A stretch of DNA of 64,000 nt from Corynebacterium pilosum DSM 20521 = CIP 103422 (lineage in GTDB: Bacteria > Actinomycetota > Actinomycetes > Mycobacteriales > Mycobacteriaceae), in assembly GCF_000373805.1 (NCBI RefSeq), contig NZ_KB892467.1, forward strand, positions 62,165-126,164, in the 5' to 3' direction. This document shows positions 1 to 10,483 of this stretch, one piece after another. The notes below the pieces were generated by a model, which was given only the letters and a program-made list of their open reading frames with translations, had not been told where the DNA came from and did not search any database. Positions within the stretch are counted from its first letter, which is position 1; every line of letters starts with the position of its first letter. A program made the position numbers and the translations under genes.

Positions 1-1
1 C

Positions 2-226
2 GGCGTGGGAGCAGCCCTTGCGGCCGGCCGTGTTGGCGCGGTGTGTGGCCCACTTTTGATCGGCTACCTGGCCGAAGCCGGATGGTCCCCAGAAGCTTTG
101 TACATCACGGTGGCCGCGGTGTTCGTATTCACGGCAGTGGCACTCTTTGGGTTGCGCTCCCCGGGAACCGCGGTGGTGTCGTCGGAAAGCGAAAAGCTGC
201 CTATCACCGCTGCCTCAGCGCAGTAA
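2..226 (+). CDS. MFS transporter, C-terminal fragment (5' end outside window)
   Basis: An open frame enters from the left edge and ends at a TAA at 224-226. The visible 75 residues contain a glycine/alanine-rich helix with a G-R-x-G-x-x-x-G-P-L pattern typical of a late MFS helix, then a hydrophobic terminal helix and a polar tail. This is the last fifth or so of a 12-helix secondary transporter. Its position beside cat genes makes an aromatic-acid carrier possible, but the substrate cannot be read from this fragment. It converges on the leftward cat operon, whose last gene overlaps its 3' end by 23 bases. Confidence 0.7.
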   Translation, partial: GVGAALAAGRVGAVCGPLLIGYLAEAGWSPEALYITVAAVFVFTAVALFGLRSPGTAVVSSESEKLPITAASAQ

Positions 227-440
227 CCTCCACCTCGGCCCACGGTGCAAGTGGGAGCTGCGCAACCCAAGCGTCGATGTCCTCGGTCTCGAGGATGCCA
301 GCCACAGATCGCTGCCCCACCACCTGGTAGAACCCGGCGGGCAGCATATCGCGGGTGCGCTGCAGCAGGTCCGCGCGTACCTCTGGGTCCATATCATCGG
401 GTGTGGTCGCGCGAATGATCACCAAATAGGGATTCGACAT
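204..440 (-). CDS. Small muconolactone-isomerase-like protein (CatC paralogue)
   Basis: This 78-residue protein lies 26 bases downstream of catB in the same direction. Its ending, L-P-L-A-P-W-A-E-V-E-V-T-A-L, resembles the CatC ending (the canonical CatC at 10484-10774 has F-P-M-F-K-Y-M-K-I-K-V-T-P-L). It is shorter than CatC (about 96 residues) and lacks the W-R-V-V-G-E-Y-A-N-Y core of the canonical protein. In C. glutamicum, as I recall, catC occupies this place after catB. It may be a diverged or specialised isomerase, or only a ferredoxin-like-fold relative. No strong ribosome site is seen before the ATG. Confidence 0.6.
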   Translation of the reverse strand: MSNPYLVIIRATTPDDMDPEVRADLLQRTRDMLPAGFYQVVGQRSVAGILETEDIDAWVAQLPLAPWAEVEVTALRQR

Positions 441-466
441 GGACCCAGTGTATCTAGCGCCGCCGC

Positions 467-1588
467 TTAATCTCGGGCGAAGGCCTTGACCTTGTCCCAG
501 TCAGGTTCCAGCCCAAGGCCCGGCCCCTCAGGCAGATGAACCACACCGTTTTCGTAGACGAGGTCTTCGGTGGTGTAGCTTTCGCGCAGAAGCATGGGAC
601 CGAAAAGCTCCGAACCGTAGGTCACCGCAGGTGTTGCGCACGCGAAATGCAGGGAGGCTGCGGTTCCGAAGGGCCCCTCCAGGGATGTCGCGCCGTGGCA
701 CGCAAGACCTGCCGCCTCCGCGATGGCGGCGACCTTCTTCGATTCCTGCAGCCCGCCCAGCTTGGTCGTCTTCAGCGCGATCACGTCCGCGGCTTGGGTG
801 CGCACAACTGCTAGCGCGTCAGCTGGGGAGCACACCGATTCATCCGCCATCACAGGCACGCCGATGCGGGTGGTGATTTCTCTGAGCGTTTCTAGATCAT
901 GGGCTGGTGTGGGCTGTTCGAAAAGTTCCACCCCGGCCTGGGCGAGACGCGGCAGATACTTCAGGGCTGTCAGACGATCCCAGCGCGCGTTGACATCGAT
1001 CCGCAAGCCAACCTTGCCGTCGAGAGCTTCCGCGAGCTGCTCAATGCGCGACGTATCCACTGCGGGATCGCCTGATCCCATCTTCAGCTTGAAAGACTGG
1101 TGCCCGTATTGAGCGATGCGCTCCTCAATCTCAGCGACTGCTTCGTCGAGAGGCAACACGCCGAGGGCCCAGGTCACGTCGAGCTCGTCGCGGTAACGCC
1201 CGCCCAGCAGGTCCCTGACCTGAACCCCGAGTGCGCGTGCCCATGCGTCGTGCATTGCGACGTCGACTGCGGCCTTTGCGAAACGCATGTTGGCCACAGA
1301 ACCTTCGAAATCCGCAAGGATTCCTGCGAGCTCGTTGACCTCGCGGCCGATCATGATCGGTGCAAGGTGACCGTCAATGATCACCTTCATTGTTTCGGCA
1401 GACTCGCCGCCCCACCAAGGGCCGCCAGGGACAACTCCTTCGCCATAGCCGCTGATGCCCCCTTCAAGGAAAACTTCGACCAGGAGGATGGGTTGCGCTG
1501 TCGCAGTGTAGGTGGCAAAGCCGTGCGGCCGGATGAGAGGCACGTCCAAAAGAGTGGTATTTACTTGTGCAATTGTCAGATCAGACAT
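467..1588 (-). CDS. catB: Muconate cycloisomerase
   Basis: CatB converts cis,cis-muconate to muconolactone in the catechol ortho-cleavage pathway. The 373-residue protein has the muconate-lactonizing layout of the enolase superfamily: a capping domain to about residue 125, then a barrel. The catalytic K-x-K is at Lys167/Lys169, metal ligands are Asp198, Glu224 and Asp249, and the opposite-face base is Lys273. A clear AGGAG lies upstream of the ATG. It follows catA with a stem-loop between them, and probably shares its promoter. Length is normal for the family. Chloromuconate or dipeptide epimerase activity is less likely given the neighbours. Confidence 0.93.
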   Translation of the reverse strand: MSDLTIAQVNTTLLDVPLIRPHGFATYTATAQPILLVEVFLEGGISGYGEGVVPGGPWWGGESAETMKVIIDGHLAPIMIGREVNELAGILADFEGSVANMRFAKAAVDVAMHDAWARALGVQVRDLLGGRYRDELDVTWALGVLPLDEAVAEIEERIAQYGHQSFKLKMGSGDPAVDTSRIEQLAEALDGKVGLRIDVNARWDRLTALKYLPRLAQAGVELFEQPTPAHDLETLREITTRIGVPVMADESVCSPADALAVVRTQAADVIALKTTKLGGLQESKKVAAIAEAAGLACHGATSLEGPFGTAASLHFACATPAVTYGSELFGPMLLRESYTTEDLVYENGVVHLPEGPGLGLEPDWDKVKAFARD

Positions 1589-1653
1589 CAGGGGAACTCC
1601 TCAAGCGTGGGGCTGTTGTGTGGTTTTGGATTAGATAGTAAATGAACAGGCAG

Positions 1654-1688
1654 AGGTCCCGGCGCCTAGGTGAACGGCGCCGGGACCT
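1654..1688 (-). terminator. Stem-loop between catA and catB
   Basis: A perfect 12-bp GC-rich inverted repeat (GGTCCCGGCGCC, extended by an A/T pair) with a 9-base loop lies between catA and catB. No T-run follows on the leftward strand, so it is more likely an mRNA-stabilising or partial attenuator hairpin than a full terminator. Confidence 0.6.
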
Positions 1689-1741
1689 TAGTGTGGTTCA
1701 AGCCTGTCGTGGATCGGTGATGCGGTCACCGCAGCCGACGT

Positions 1742-3184
<1,443 letters not shown>

Positions 3185-4702
3185 ATGACCGCCCCAACTG
3201 ACAAGACTCGTGAAATCCTCTCTCGCGCATTAGAGAACAGCCCCGAAGAAGGCATCGTTCGCCTGAACCGCGAGATCTTCACTGACGAAGAGATCTTCGA
3301 GCTCGAAATGAAGTACATCTTCGAAGGCAACTGGATTTTCCTTGCGCACGAATCCCAGATCCCTAACGTAGGCGACTACTTCACGACGAATATTGGCCGC
3401 CAGCCAGTGGTGATCACCCGTTCCCGGGACGGCAAGTTGAACTGCTTGATCAACTCCTGCTCTCACCGCGGCGCGATGCTGTGTCGTCGAAAAGTAGATA
3501 ACCGCACCACGTTGACCTGCCCTTTCCACGGCTGGACGTTCTCCAATGACGGTACGTTCCTCAAGGCAAAGGACGAGGCCAACGGCGCCTACCCCAGCAA
3601 CTTCAACACTGAGGGATCGCACGACCTGCGCCGCGTGCCAAAGTTCGAGTCCTACCGCGGCTTCCTCTTCGGCTCCCTGAACGCCGATGTGGTTGACCTT
3701 GAGGAGTTCCTTGGCGATACCCGCGTCATCCTCGATATGCTGATCGATCAGTCGCCAGAAGGCCTCGAAGTCCTCAAGGGCGCATCGACCTACACCTACG
3801 ACGGCAACTGGAAACTGCAGGCAGAAAACGGTGCCGACGGCTACCACGTCTCCTCCGTGCACTGGAACTATGCTGCCACGACCTCACGCCGCAGCACCGG
3901 TGAATCCGCCAATGAGACCAAGGCCATGGATGCGGGTAAGTGGGGCGAGCAGGGTGGCGGATACTTCTCCTACCCTTACGGTCACCTCATGCTCTGGTCC
4001 GAGTGGGCTAACCCGGAGGATCGCCCCGTCTTCGACCGCTTGGAAGAGCTGAAGGAGCTCCACGGTGAAGAGCGCGGCAACTTCATGGTGGGTGCTTGCC
4101 GCAACCTCTGCCTGTACCCGAACGTCTATATCATGGACCAGTTCTCCACCCAGATTCGTCGCCTCGAGCCCGTGTCCGTGGACAAGACCGAGGTCACGAT
4201 TTTCTGTATCGCGCCTAAGGGCGAATCCGCTGAAAACCGCGCCAACCGCATCCGCCAGTACGAAGACTTCTTCAACGCTACCGGTATGGCTACCCCGGAT
4301 GATCTGGAAGAGTTCCGTTCATGCCAGAAGACCTACCGCGCTTCCTCCTTCCCGTGGAACGACATGACCCGCGGTTTGGGCCACCAAGTCGAAGGTGCAA
4401 ATGACCTGGCGAAGGATTTGGGCATGAGCAGTGTGCTCAGCTCGGGAACGCGCACCGAGGACGAGGGCCTCTACCCGATTCAGCACGCGTACTGGGAGGA
4501 AGTTCTTGAGGCAGCGGTGAACCAGGAAGACCAAGATCATCAGGAACGTACCTCGAAGAATGTACGTAACGACGACCATGCTTCCGCAGCAACCACCCAG
4601 CATGCGAAGCAACGCGCTGAAGCTAAGGCAGCCTCTGCGTCGAAGAACTCCGGCGGCGAGGTCTCATCCTCCGGGCGTCGCGTCCGCAGGAAGCGCAAGT
4701 AA
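3185..4702 (+). CDS. benA: Benzoate 1,2-dioxygenase, alpha subunit
   Basis: This is the Rieske oxygenase large subunit that, with BenB and BenC, converts benzoate to the cis-1,2-dihydrodiol carboxylate. Rieske ligands are Cys92-x-His94 and Cys112-x-x-His115. The mononuclear iron site is marked by Asp218, His221 and His226 in the D-G-Y-H-x-x-x-x-H motif. The protein has 505 residues, longer than many homologues (about 450). The excess is a charged, low-complexity tail from about residue 445, rich in Ala, Ser, Lys and Arg and ending in a run of Arg/Lys. A strong AGAAGGAGA precedes the ATG. First gene of benABCD. Confidence 0.95.
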   Translation: MTAPTDKTREILSRALENSPEEGIVRLNREIFTDEEIFELEMKYIFEGNWIFLAHESQIPNVGDYFTTNIGRQPVVITRSRDGKLNCLINSCSHRGAMLCRRKVDNRTTLTCPFHGWTFSNDGTFLKAKDEANGAYPSNFNTEGSHDLRRVPKFESYRGFLFGSLNADVVDLEEFLGDTRVILDMLIDQSPEGLEVLKGASTYTYDGNWKLQAENGADGYHVSSVHWNYAATTSRRSTGESANETKAMDAGKWGEQGGGYFSYPYGHLMLWSEWANPEDRPVFDRLEELKELHGEERGNFMVGACRNLCLYPNVYIMDQFSTQIRRLEPVSVDKTEVTIFCIAPKGESAENRANRIRQYEDFFNATGMATPDDLEEFRSCQKTYRASSFPWNDMTRGLGHQVEGANDLAKDLGMSSVLSSGTRTEDEGLYPIQHAYWEEVLEAAVNQEDQDHQERTSKNVRNDDHASAATTQHAKQRAEAKAASASKNSGGEVSSSGRRVRRKRK

Positions 4703-4763
4703 TCAGCTGATACTGCCACACGCTGCCCACAATTCCGCATTCTCTTAAGAAGGATTCCCTATC

Positions 4764-5258
4764 ATGTCTGACATCACCCGCGACGATATTCTTGACTTCC
4801 TCTACTACGAAAACCGGCTTCTCGACGACCGCGAGTTCGAGAAGTGGCTCGAGTGCTACCACCCAGATGCCGAATACTGGATGCCCTCCTGGGATGTGGA
4901 CGACGAGTTGACCACCGATCCGCAATCGGAGATCTCGCTGATCTACTACCCGAACCGTGCAGGTATGGAAGACCGCATCTTCCGCATCCGCACCGAGCGC
5001 TCAGCCGCCACCTCCATCCCAGAGCCACGCACCGGCCACAACCTGACCAACCTCGAAATTTTGGACCGCCGCGACAAGCAGGTGGATGTCCGCTACAACT
5101 GGATTTCCTACTACTTCCGGTACAACACCACGGACCACTACTTCGGAACCACCTGGGTCACCATTGATTTCTCGGGCGATTCGCCACAGATCTTGAAGAA
5201 GAAGATCGTCCTGAAGAACGACTACATCCACCATGTCGTCGATGTGTACATGCTCTAA
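4764..5258 (+). CDS. benB: Benzoate 1,2-dioxygenase, beta subunit
   Basis: The 164-residue small subunit of the ring-hydroxylating dioxygenase has the expected cystatin-like fold sequence: an N-terminal helix with F-L-Y-Y-E-N-R-L-L-D-D, a Y-H-P-D-A-E-Y-W-M-P segment, and a closing K-K-K-I-V-L-K-N-D motif. It builds the alpha3-beta3 hexamer with BenA and has no cofactor. AGAAGGA precedes the ATG. It sits 61 bases after benA and 116 bases before benC. Confidence 0.94.
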   Translation: MSDITRDDILDFLYYENRLLDDREFEKWLECYHPDAEYWMPSWDVDDELTTDPQSEISLIYYPNRAGMEDRIFRIRTERSAATSIPEPRTGHNLTNLEILDRRDKQVDVRYNWISYYFRYNTTDHYFGTTWVTIDFSGDSPQILKKKIVLKNDYIHHVVDVYML

Positions 5259-5374
5259 ACCAATCCCCTAATTGAGCAGTACTTAAAGAAGAACCATCGT
5301 GCCTTTCTTTCAGTCGCATCAACAGCGGCCCTGAAAGAAAGGCATGCACCTAATTCTGCAGTGAAGGAACTCCC

Positions 5375-6979
5375 ATGGCTCAACCACAAGTAGCCCTGAC
5401 TTTCGAAGATGGAGTCACCCGATTCATCGAGATCGAAGAAGACCAAACCATCACCGACGCCGCATACAAGGCTCGCATTAACATTCCGTTCGATTGCCGT
5501 GACGGCGCGTGCGGTACATGCAAAGCCTTTTGCGAATCAGGAGAATACGAAGAAGGCGAATACATTGATGACGCGATGACGGAGGACGAGGCGGACGAAG
5601 GATATATTCTTTGCTGCCAGACCTACCCGATCGACGATATGGTCGTTCAGATCGCCACCACGTCGGCAGCAGCCAAGACTGGCGCTGCAACGATGATCGG
5701 TCACATCGAGGAGCTGGAGCGACTTTCTGAATCGACCATCAAGTTCGCTGTGAAGATTGAGGAGCGCGACCAGCTTCATTACCTGCCTGGCCAGTACCTC
5801 AATATCGCGCCCCCTAACGCGGATTTCCATCGTTCCTATTCTTTTTCGTCGGGACCGAGCGACGACATCGTCACGTTTTTGGTGAAGAACACCCCAGGCG
5901 GCAGGATGTCGCACTACCTCACCGAGGAAGCCAAGGTGGGCGACCGTCTCAATCTGACGGGGCCTATGGGTTCGTTCTTCCTGCGCGAACCGCTAGCACC
6001 CATCCTTTTGCTCGCCGGTGGCACAGGCCTGGCCCCAATTCTTGCCATTTTGGAGAAGCTGGCGGAGGATCCGGACATGTCGCAGCCGGTGCGCTTGATT
6101 TATGGTGCGACATTCAACCACGACATCGTCGAAGTTGAGCGGCTCAATGGTTTCAAAGAGAAGCTGCGTGATTTTGACTGGTTCTCTGTTGTTTCCGGTG
6201 AAGGCGAGGAGCATGAGCGCACAGGCTATGTCACCGACCATTTGACCGACGAGCTGATGCACGGCGGCGATGTGGATGTCTACCTCTGTGGTCCACCTCC
6301 GATGGTCGAAGCAGTCCGTACCTATTTCCGCGACCTGGAGAATCCTCCGGCGAACTTCTATTACGAGAAGTTCACCCCTAATGTCGGTGATTCGTCCGAG
6401 GGCCCGGAGCCTGAAACCGGCGCGGAGGACCTCTCCACAGCAGATAAGGGCGCAGAAACCGTCGCCACTGTGGAAGACGGCCTGTCGAAGACCATCACTT
6501 CCCAGGGCAACGTGGAAACAGGCCATGTCCTGAGCGCCAAGACGAACTCTGAGGCGCAGTTCAACGCACTGATGGCTCTTGAGCTCGGTGTCATAACACT
6601 CATGATCGAGCTGCTCGACGATGACGACTACGCAGAAATGCGCAGGCTGGCTAAGGCGTGTGAAAGCTTCATCGAAGGTGACAAGTTTGTCGACGCGGCC
6701 GGATACACCGAAGCCAACGCGGAGTACCACAACTACCTGTTCGACAGGTCCGGAAATGACGCAATGAAGCAGGCCTATAACGTCCTGGACGTAGTCGAAG
6801 TCATGCACACCGAACTGTCGGACACTGGCGTAGTTATCGGTGGCGTCGTCCAGGACCACTTCGATCTTGTCGATGCCCTCGAAGCAAAGGACTTCGCTGC
6901 GTGCCGCACCGTTGTGGAACGCCATCACCGGAGTGCGATCGATACTGTGCACCGTGCAATCGAGGATGGTGACCGCTAA
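5375..6979 (+). CDS. benC: Benzoate dioxygenase reductase with extra C-terminal FCD-like domain
   Basis: BenC passes electrons from NADH to the BenAB oxygenase. Residues 1-100 are a plant-type 2Fe-2S ferredoxin (Cys41, Cys46, Cys49, and Cys80 or Cys81). An FAD domain carries R-S-Y-S at 153-156, and the NAD domain has G-G-T-G near 215 and C-G-P-P-P-M at 305-310. Classical BenC ends near 340. Here a roughly 60-residue acidic linker is followed by about 135 residues (400-534) that look like the FCD ligand-binding domain of GntR regulators, with His452, His495 and His517/518 where FCD proteins bind metal. I recall long BenC proteins in other actinobacteria, so this may be a lineage trait. GAAGGA precedes the start, and the stop overlaps benD by one base. 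Confidence 0.93.
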   Translation: MAQPQVALTFEDGVTRFIEIEEDQTITDAAYKARINIPFDCRDGACGTCKAFCESGEYEEGEYIDDAMTEDEADEGYILCCQTYPIDDMVVQIATTSAAAKTGAATMIGHIEELERLSESTIKFAVKIEERDQLHYLPGQYLNIAPPNADFHRSYSFSSGPSDDIVTFLVKNTPGGRMSHYLTEEAKVGDRLNLTGPMGSFFLREPLAPILLLAGGTGLAPILAILEKLAEDPDMSQPVRLIYGATFNHDIVEVERLNGFKEKLRDFDWFSVVSGEGEEHERTGYVTDHLTDELMHGGDVDVYLCGPPPMVEAVRTYFRDLENPPANFYYEKFTPNVGDSSEGPEPETGAEDLSTADKGAETVATVEDGLSKTITSQGNVETGHVLSAKTNSEAQFNALMALELGVITLMIELLDDDDYAEMRRLAKACESFIEGDKFVDAAGYTEANAEYHNYLFDRSGNDAMKQAYNVLDVVEVMHTELSDTGVVIGGVVQDHFDLVDALEAKDFAACRTVVERHHRSAIDTVHRAIEDGDR

Positions 6980-7818
6980 TGGCTTTCGGTGAAATGCCTA
7001 CCGGTGACGGTGTGGAGGGCGCTCCCCCAGTGTTTACCCCAGGCCGTTTTGAGGGCCAGGTCGTGCTCATCACAGGAGCAGTCCAGGGAATCGGCCTCGC
7101 GGTGGCCAACCGAATTGCGCACGAAGGCGCGCAGCTCTTCCTCGTCGATCGCTCCGAGCTGGTCAAGGAAGTCGCCGACACATTGACCGAGCGAACAGGC
7201 GCTGAGATCGGTTGGTGCGCCACCGACTTGGAGCAGTTTGATGGTGCAGCGTCCATGGTGAAGCAAGCCGTCGATATGTTTGGGCGTATCGACGTGGCCA
7301 TCAACAACGTTGGCGGAACAATCTGGGCAAAGCCATTTGAGCACTACTCACCTGAAGAGATCGAGAAGGAGATTCAACGCTCGCTATTTACCACCTTGTG
7401 GTCTGTCCGCGCTGAATTACCGGCGTTAATCGATGCGGGCGGTGGAACCATCGTCAACGTGTCCTCCGTGGCCACGCGCGGAGTGAACCGGGTTCCTTAT
7501 GCAGCGGCGAAGGGCGGAGTCAATGCGATCACCGCTGCACTTGCAAAGGAGGCGGCTTCCAAAAACGTGCGTGTCGTCGCCACTGCTCCCGGTGGCACGG
7601 AGGCACCGGCGCGCGTCGTTAAGCGCGGGCCAGGCCCCGAAGACAACACGGAGAAGGAATGGTACCAACAGATTGTTGACCAGACTATTGATTCTTCTGA
7701 GTTCAAACGCTACGGGACCCTTGAAGAGCAGGCTGCTCCTATCGCTTTCCTCGCCTCGCGGGAGGCGAGCTACATCACCGGGTCCGTGTTGCCGGTAGGA
7801 GGTGGCGATCAAGGCTAG
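6979..7818 (+). CDS. benD: 1,6-dihydroxycyclohexa-2,4-diene-1-carboxylate dehydrogenase
   Basis: BenD oxidises and decarboxylates the benzoate cis-diol to catechol with NAD+. It is a classical short-chain dehydrogenase of 279 residues: T-G-A-x-x-G-I-G near 32-39, N-N-V-G, the catalytic Ser in the V-N-V-S-S strand, and Tyr174-x-x-x-Lys178. The ATG overlaps the benC TAA by one base, so the two are translationally coupled. Neighbours make the substrate assignment firm, although sequence alone would only say SDR. Confidence 0.93.
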   Translation: MAFGEMPTGDGVEGAPPVFTPGRFEGQVVLITGAVQGIGLAVANRIAHEGAQLFLVDRSELVKEVADTLTERTGAEIGWCATDLEQFDGAASMVKQAVDMFGRIDVAINNVGGTIWAKPFEHYSPEEIEKEIQRSLFTTLWSVRAELPALIDAGGGTIVNVSSVATRGVNRVPYAAAKGGVNAITAALAKEAASKNVRVVATAPGGTEAPARVVKRGPGPEDNTEKEWYQQIVDQTIDSSEFKRYGTLEEQAAPIAFLASREASYITGSVLPVGGGDQG

Positions 7819-7866
7819 TGGAGTAAACGCGCAAATTCTGTATAGGCACTGTTATAGGATTTGAAA

Positions 7867-10455
7867 ATGGCTTTTTCCGCACGGTATGAGTCCAGGAAAA
7901 TCTTCAGGCACGTCTCAGCGCTCGCGCCTGGGGCAAGCTCCGTTATCTCCTTATCGGGAGCGGACGCGCACTCTGCCGTGGACAGTGTCATTCGAGAGCT
8001 GGAGGCGTGGAAAGTATTCCGCGTCTCTGCACTTCCCTGGCGTGCGGACGATTCCGGCTGGCTGTTGCGCACCTTTCGCGACAAAGCAGGTGTCGACGAG
8101 CTGAGCGAACTCGACCAGCCGCATTCCCGCGTAGCGCTGATCGTCGACAAGGCACAGTGGGCCGATGCTGTCTCGCTCCATGCCCTCGTCGAATGGAGTC
8201 AAAGCCTGTCCCAAGCGACGGGGGTTGTGTTGGGCGCGACGGATCTTTCTGATATCAATGAGGATTTTCATACCGTCGCCGATTTTCGGATCAACCTTCC
8301 TCCGCTGCGGATCAGCGATATCGCAACGATGGCCGTAACGTACCGGGCCGTCCACCTCAACCCGGATGTCTGCGCCCGCTTTTTGCAGGTGACAAATGGC
8401 GATCCCAGTCTGGTGCGCGATCTGCTGGATTCAGCGTCGGAGGACCATTGGCGCAGTAACCACCCCTACGTGCCCGTGCCTCGCCGCTGGCGCACGGCTT
8501 TCGAAGGCCGGACACAGGGCGACGAGCAGCTGCTCGCAGCAGCCCAAGCCGCCACCATTACATCCAATTATGAAGCTTTAGTCGCCCTACTAGGAGGCGG
8601 CGAGGGAATCTCGGCTGCAATTAAAAGCGGAATCTTGCAGTCGGTGCCGCAAGGCCGCGGCCGCGTCATCGTCTTTGCCCACTCCACTGACCTGGCGGTG
8701 GCGCGTTCCGAGGCACCCCCAGCAATCATTCGTCAACTACATGCCAAGGCGAGCACCTGGTTTGACCAGTACGGTAAACACACCGAAGCGCTGCTCCACC
8801 GCGCGCAGAGTATCGATGAAAACAACGACGAGCTCGCCCGACAAATGATCACGCACGGCGCTGAGCTCGCTAGTAGCGGAGACTGGCGCCAAGCCTATGC
8901 CGTGTTTCACCGTGCGTCGCTCATAGCCCACAGCGCGGAACTAGAGAATCAAGCAAATCTGAACGCCATCGAGTCTCTCATTTCTGATTCCGATATTCCT
9001 CAGGCCAACCAGCATGTGCAACAACTGACAAGCCTGAACCCCAGCGCCCACGTTGATTCCATCCGCGGCTACTTATCCCTTCACCAGGGGCATCGCACAG
9101 ACGCATCCATGCTGATTAATCGTTCGTGGTCTGAGCTTGATCAGGCTTCAAGTGTGGACCCAAAGCTGCGTACCCGCGCGGCAAGCCGCCAGGTGTTATT
9201 GAGTTTGTGCGAATGGCAACCCTCTGAGGTGGTCAATTGGGCGCGCACTACAACGCACTGGGCGTTGCCCGAATCGCCCCTCCAGTCCGAGGCGCACTAT
9301 ATCTCCTTGATTGGCGAAGCCGCATGTACTGGTGAGATCCCGGATCTCACTCCCCTGCCCTGGGAAACGGAGACGATGGCGCAGCGCCGCCATATGGCCG
9401 CGGGCTGGATCTACCTGGTCCACGACAACCCATTCGCCGCGCGGCAACACCTATCCATGGATGCTCATGGCAAGGGATCCGAACGCATCGCCGCGTGGAT
9501 GGACGCGTGGCGGGCACGCTCCTACCTGCTCATGGGCGACCTGGTGAATGCGGAGAAGGCCGTGGAGAAAGGCTTAGCGCGTTGCGAACGCTACGGCATC
9601 AGTTTCCTCGAACCGCTTCTGCTGTGGAGCGCCAGCGTGGTCGCGGGACTACGTGGCGATTGGAACATGGCGTCCTTGTACAGCCAGCAGGTCACCCTGA
9701 GCAACGACGCTTTTCCCATCCAGCAGATTCCTTCGGCGATGGCCCGGCTCTACATCGCCTATTCGCAGGGCGATTCGGCAGCCATGCAGCGCGCCGGCAC
9801 ATTTTTGACGCAGTTGAACGCCACGGTGGATACGTCGCAGCCGGGGTTTTGGCCCTGGCGTGATATTTGGCTGTCACACCTGATCAGTAGCGGGCAATTA
9901 GATGAGGCAGAAAAGACCATCGAAGAGTCAAAGGTACGGTTAGAGCCATCGTCGGTTGTGTCTGCCCGCGCGAAATTGCGAATGTCCCAGGCACGTCTCG
10001 CGCTCGCCCACGGGCAGCAAAAGAAGGGCTTGCAGCTTTTCGACGAATCCTTAGACATGATCGAAACGCTGTCCCTGCCCTTGTATTCTTCACGCGTTCT
10101 TTTCGATTATGGGCAAGCATTGCGCCGGCTTGGCAAGAGGAAGCTTGCCGACGATCTCCTCGCCCGCGCCAGCGAGTACTTCCAGGCGATGGGCGCAGAC
10201 AATATGGTTGCCCGCTGCGGACGTGAACGCCGCGCCGGCGGTCTTGGATCTCGGGTGCCTTCAGAGCACGGCTTGACACCTCAAGAAAAGGAGATCGCCT
10301 CACTAGTGGCGCAGGGTAACTCTAATAATGACGTAGCCGCTGCTCTCTTCTTGTCGCCGAAAACTGTCGAGTACCACCTGACGCGGGTGTACCGGAAGCT
10401 CGGGGTGCGTAACCGTGCAGAACTGGGGAACGAATTACGCCACCTAGATCTCTAA
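7867..10455 (+). CDS. benR: LuxR-family transcriptional regulator of the ben operon
   Basis: The 862-residue protein ends in a LuxR/GerE DNA-binding domain (about residues 800-862), with L-T-P-Q-E-K-E-I-A-S-L-V-A-Q-G-N-S-N-N-D and K-T-V-E-Y-H-L-T-R-V-Y-R-K-L. The long middle part is helical and TPR-like, as in MalT/LAL activators. The N-terminal region sits where an ATPase domain would be, but I see no intact Walker A glycine loop. ATG 7867 is preferred over TTG 7861 because AGGAT is well spaced for it. It lies 48 bases after benD. In C. glutamicum the LuxR-type gene in this place is benR; activation of ben and cat genes by benzoate or a product is inferred from that. Confidence 0.85.
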   Translation: MAFSARYESRKIFRHVSALAPGASSVISLSGADAHSAVDSVIRELEAWKVFRVSALPWRADDSGWLLRTFRDKAGVDELSELDQPHSRVALIVDKAQWADAVSLHALVEWSQSLSQATGVVLGATDLSDINEDFHTVADFRINLPPLRISDIATMAVTYRAVHLNPDVCARFLQVTNGDPSLVRDLLDSASEDHWRSNHPYVPVPRRWRTAFEGRTQGDEQLLAAAQAATITSNYEALVALLGGGEGISAAIKSGILQSVPQGRGRVIVFAHSTDLAVARSEAPPAIIRQLHAKASTWFDQYGKHTEALLHRAQSIDENNDELARQMITHGAELASSGDWRQAYAVFHRASLIAHSAELENQANLNAIESLISDSDIPQANQHVQQLTSLNPSAHVDSIRGYLSLHQGHRTDASMLINRSWSELDQASSVDPKLRTRAASRQVLLSLCEWQPSEVVNWARTTTHWALPESPLQSEAHYISLIGEAACTGEIPDLTPLPWETETMAQRRHMAAGWIYLVHDNPFAARQHLSMDAHGKGSERIAAWMDAWRARSYLLMGDLVNAEKAVEKGLARCERYGISFLEPLLLWSASVVAGLRGDWNMASLYSQQVTLSNDAFPIQQIPSAMARLYIAYSQGDSAAMQRAGTFLTQLNATVDTSQPGFWPWRDIWLSHLISSGQLDEAEKTIEESKVRLEPSSVVSARAKLRMSQARLALAHGQQKKGLQLFDESLDMIETLSLPLYSSRVLFDYGQALRRLGKRKLADDLLARASEYFQAMGADNMVARCGRERRAGGLGSRVPSEHGLTPQEKEIASLVAQGNSNNDVAAALFLSPKTVEYHLTRVYRKLGVRNRAELGNELRHLDL

Positions 10456-10472
10456 TCGATCCAGGTGGCGTA
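10436..10472. terminator. Bidirectional stem-loop between benR and catC
   Basis: TACGCCACCTAGATC pairs with GATCCAGGTGGCGTA with a single mismatch and an 8-base interruption. It spans the benR stop codon and lies between convergent benR and catC. Neither side has a long T-run. Confidence 0.6.
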
Positions 10473-10483
10473 GCGGGGTGTGT

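Noticed and set aside
5993..6952. Open frame of 319 codons on the minus strand
   Set aside because: It is antisense to benC and lacks any motif or start signal.
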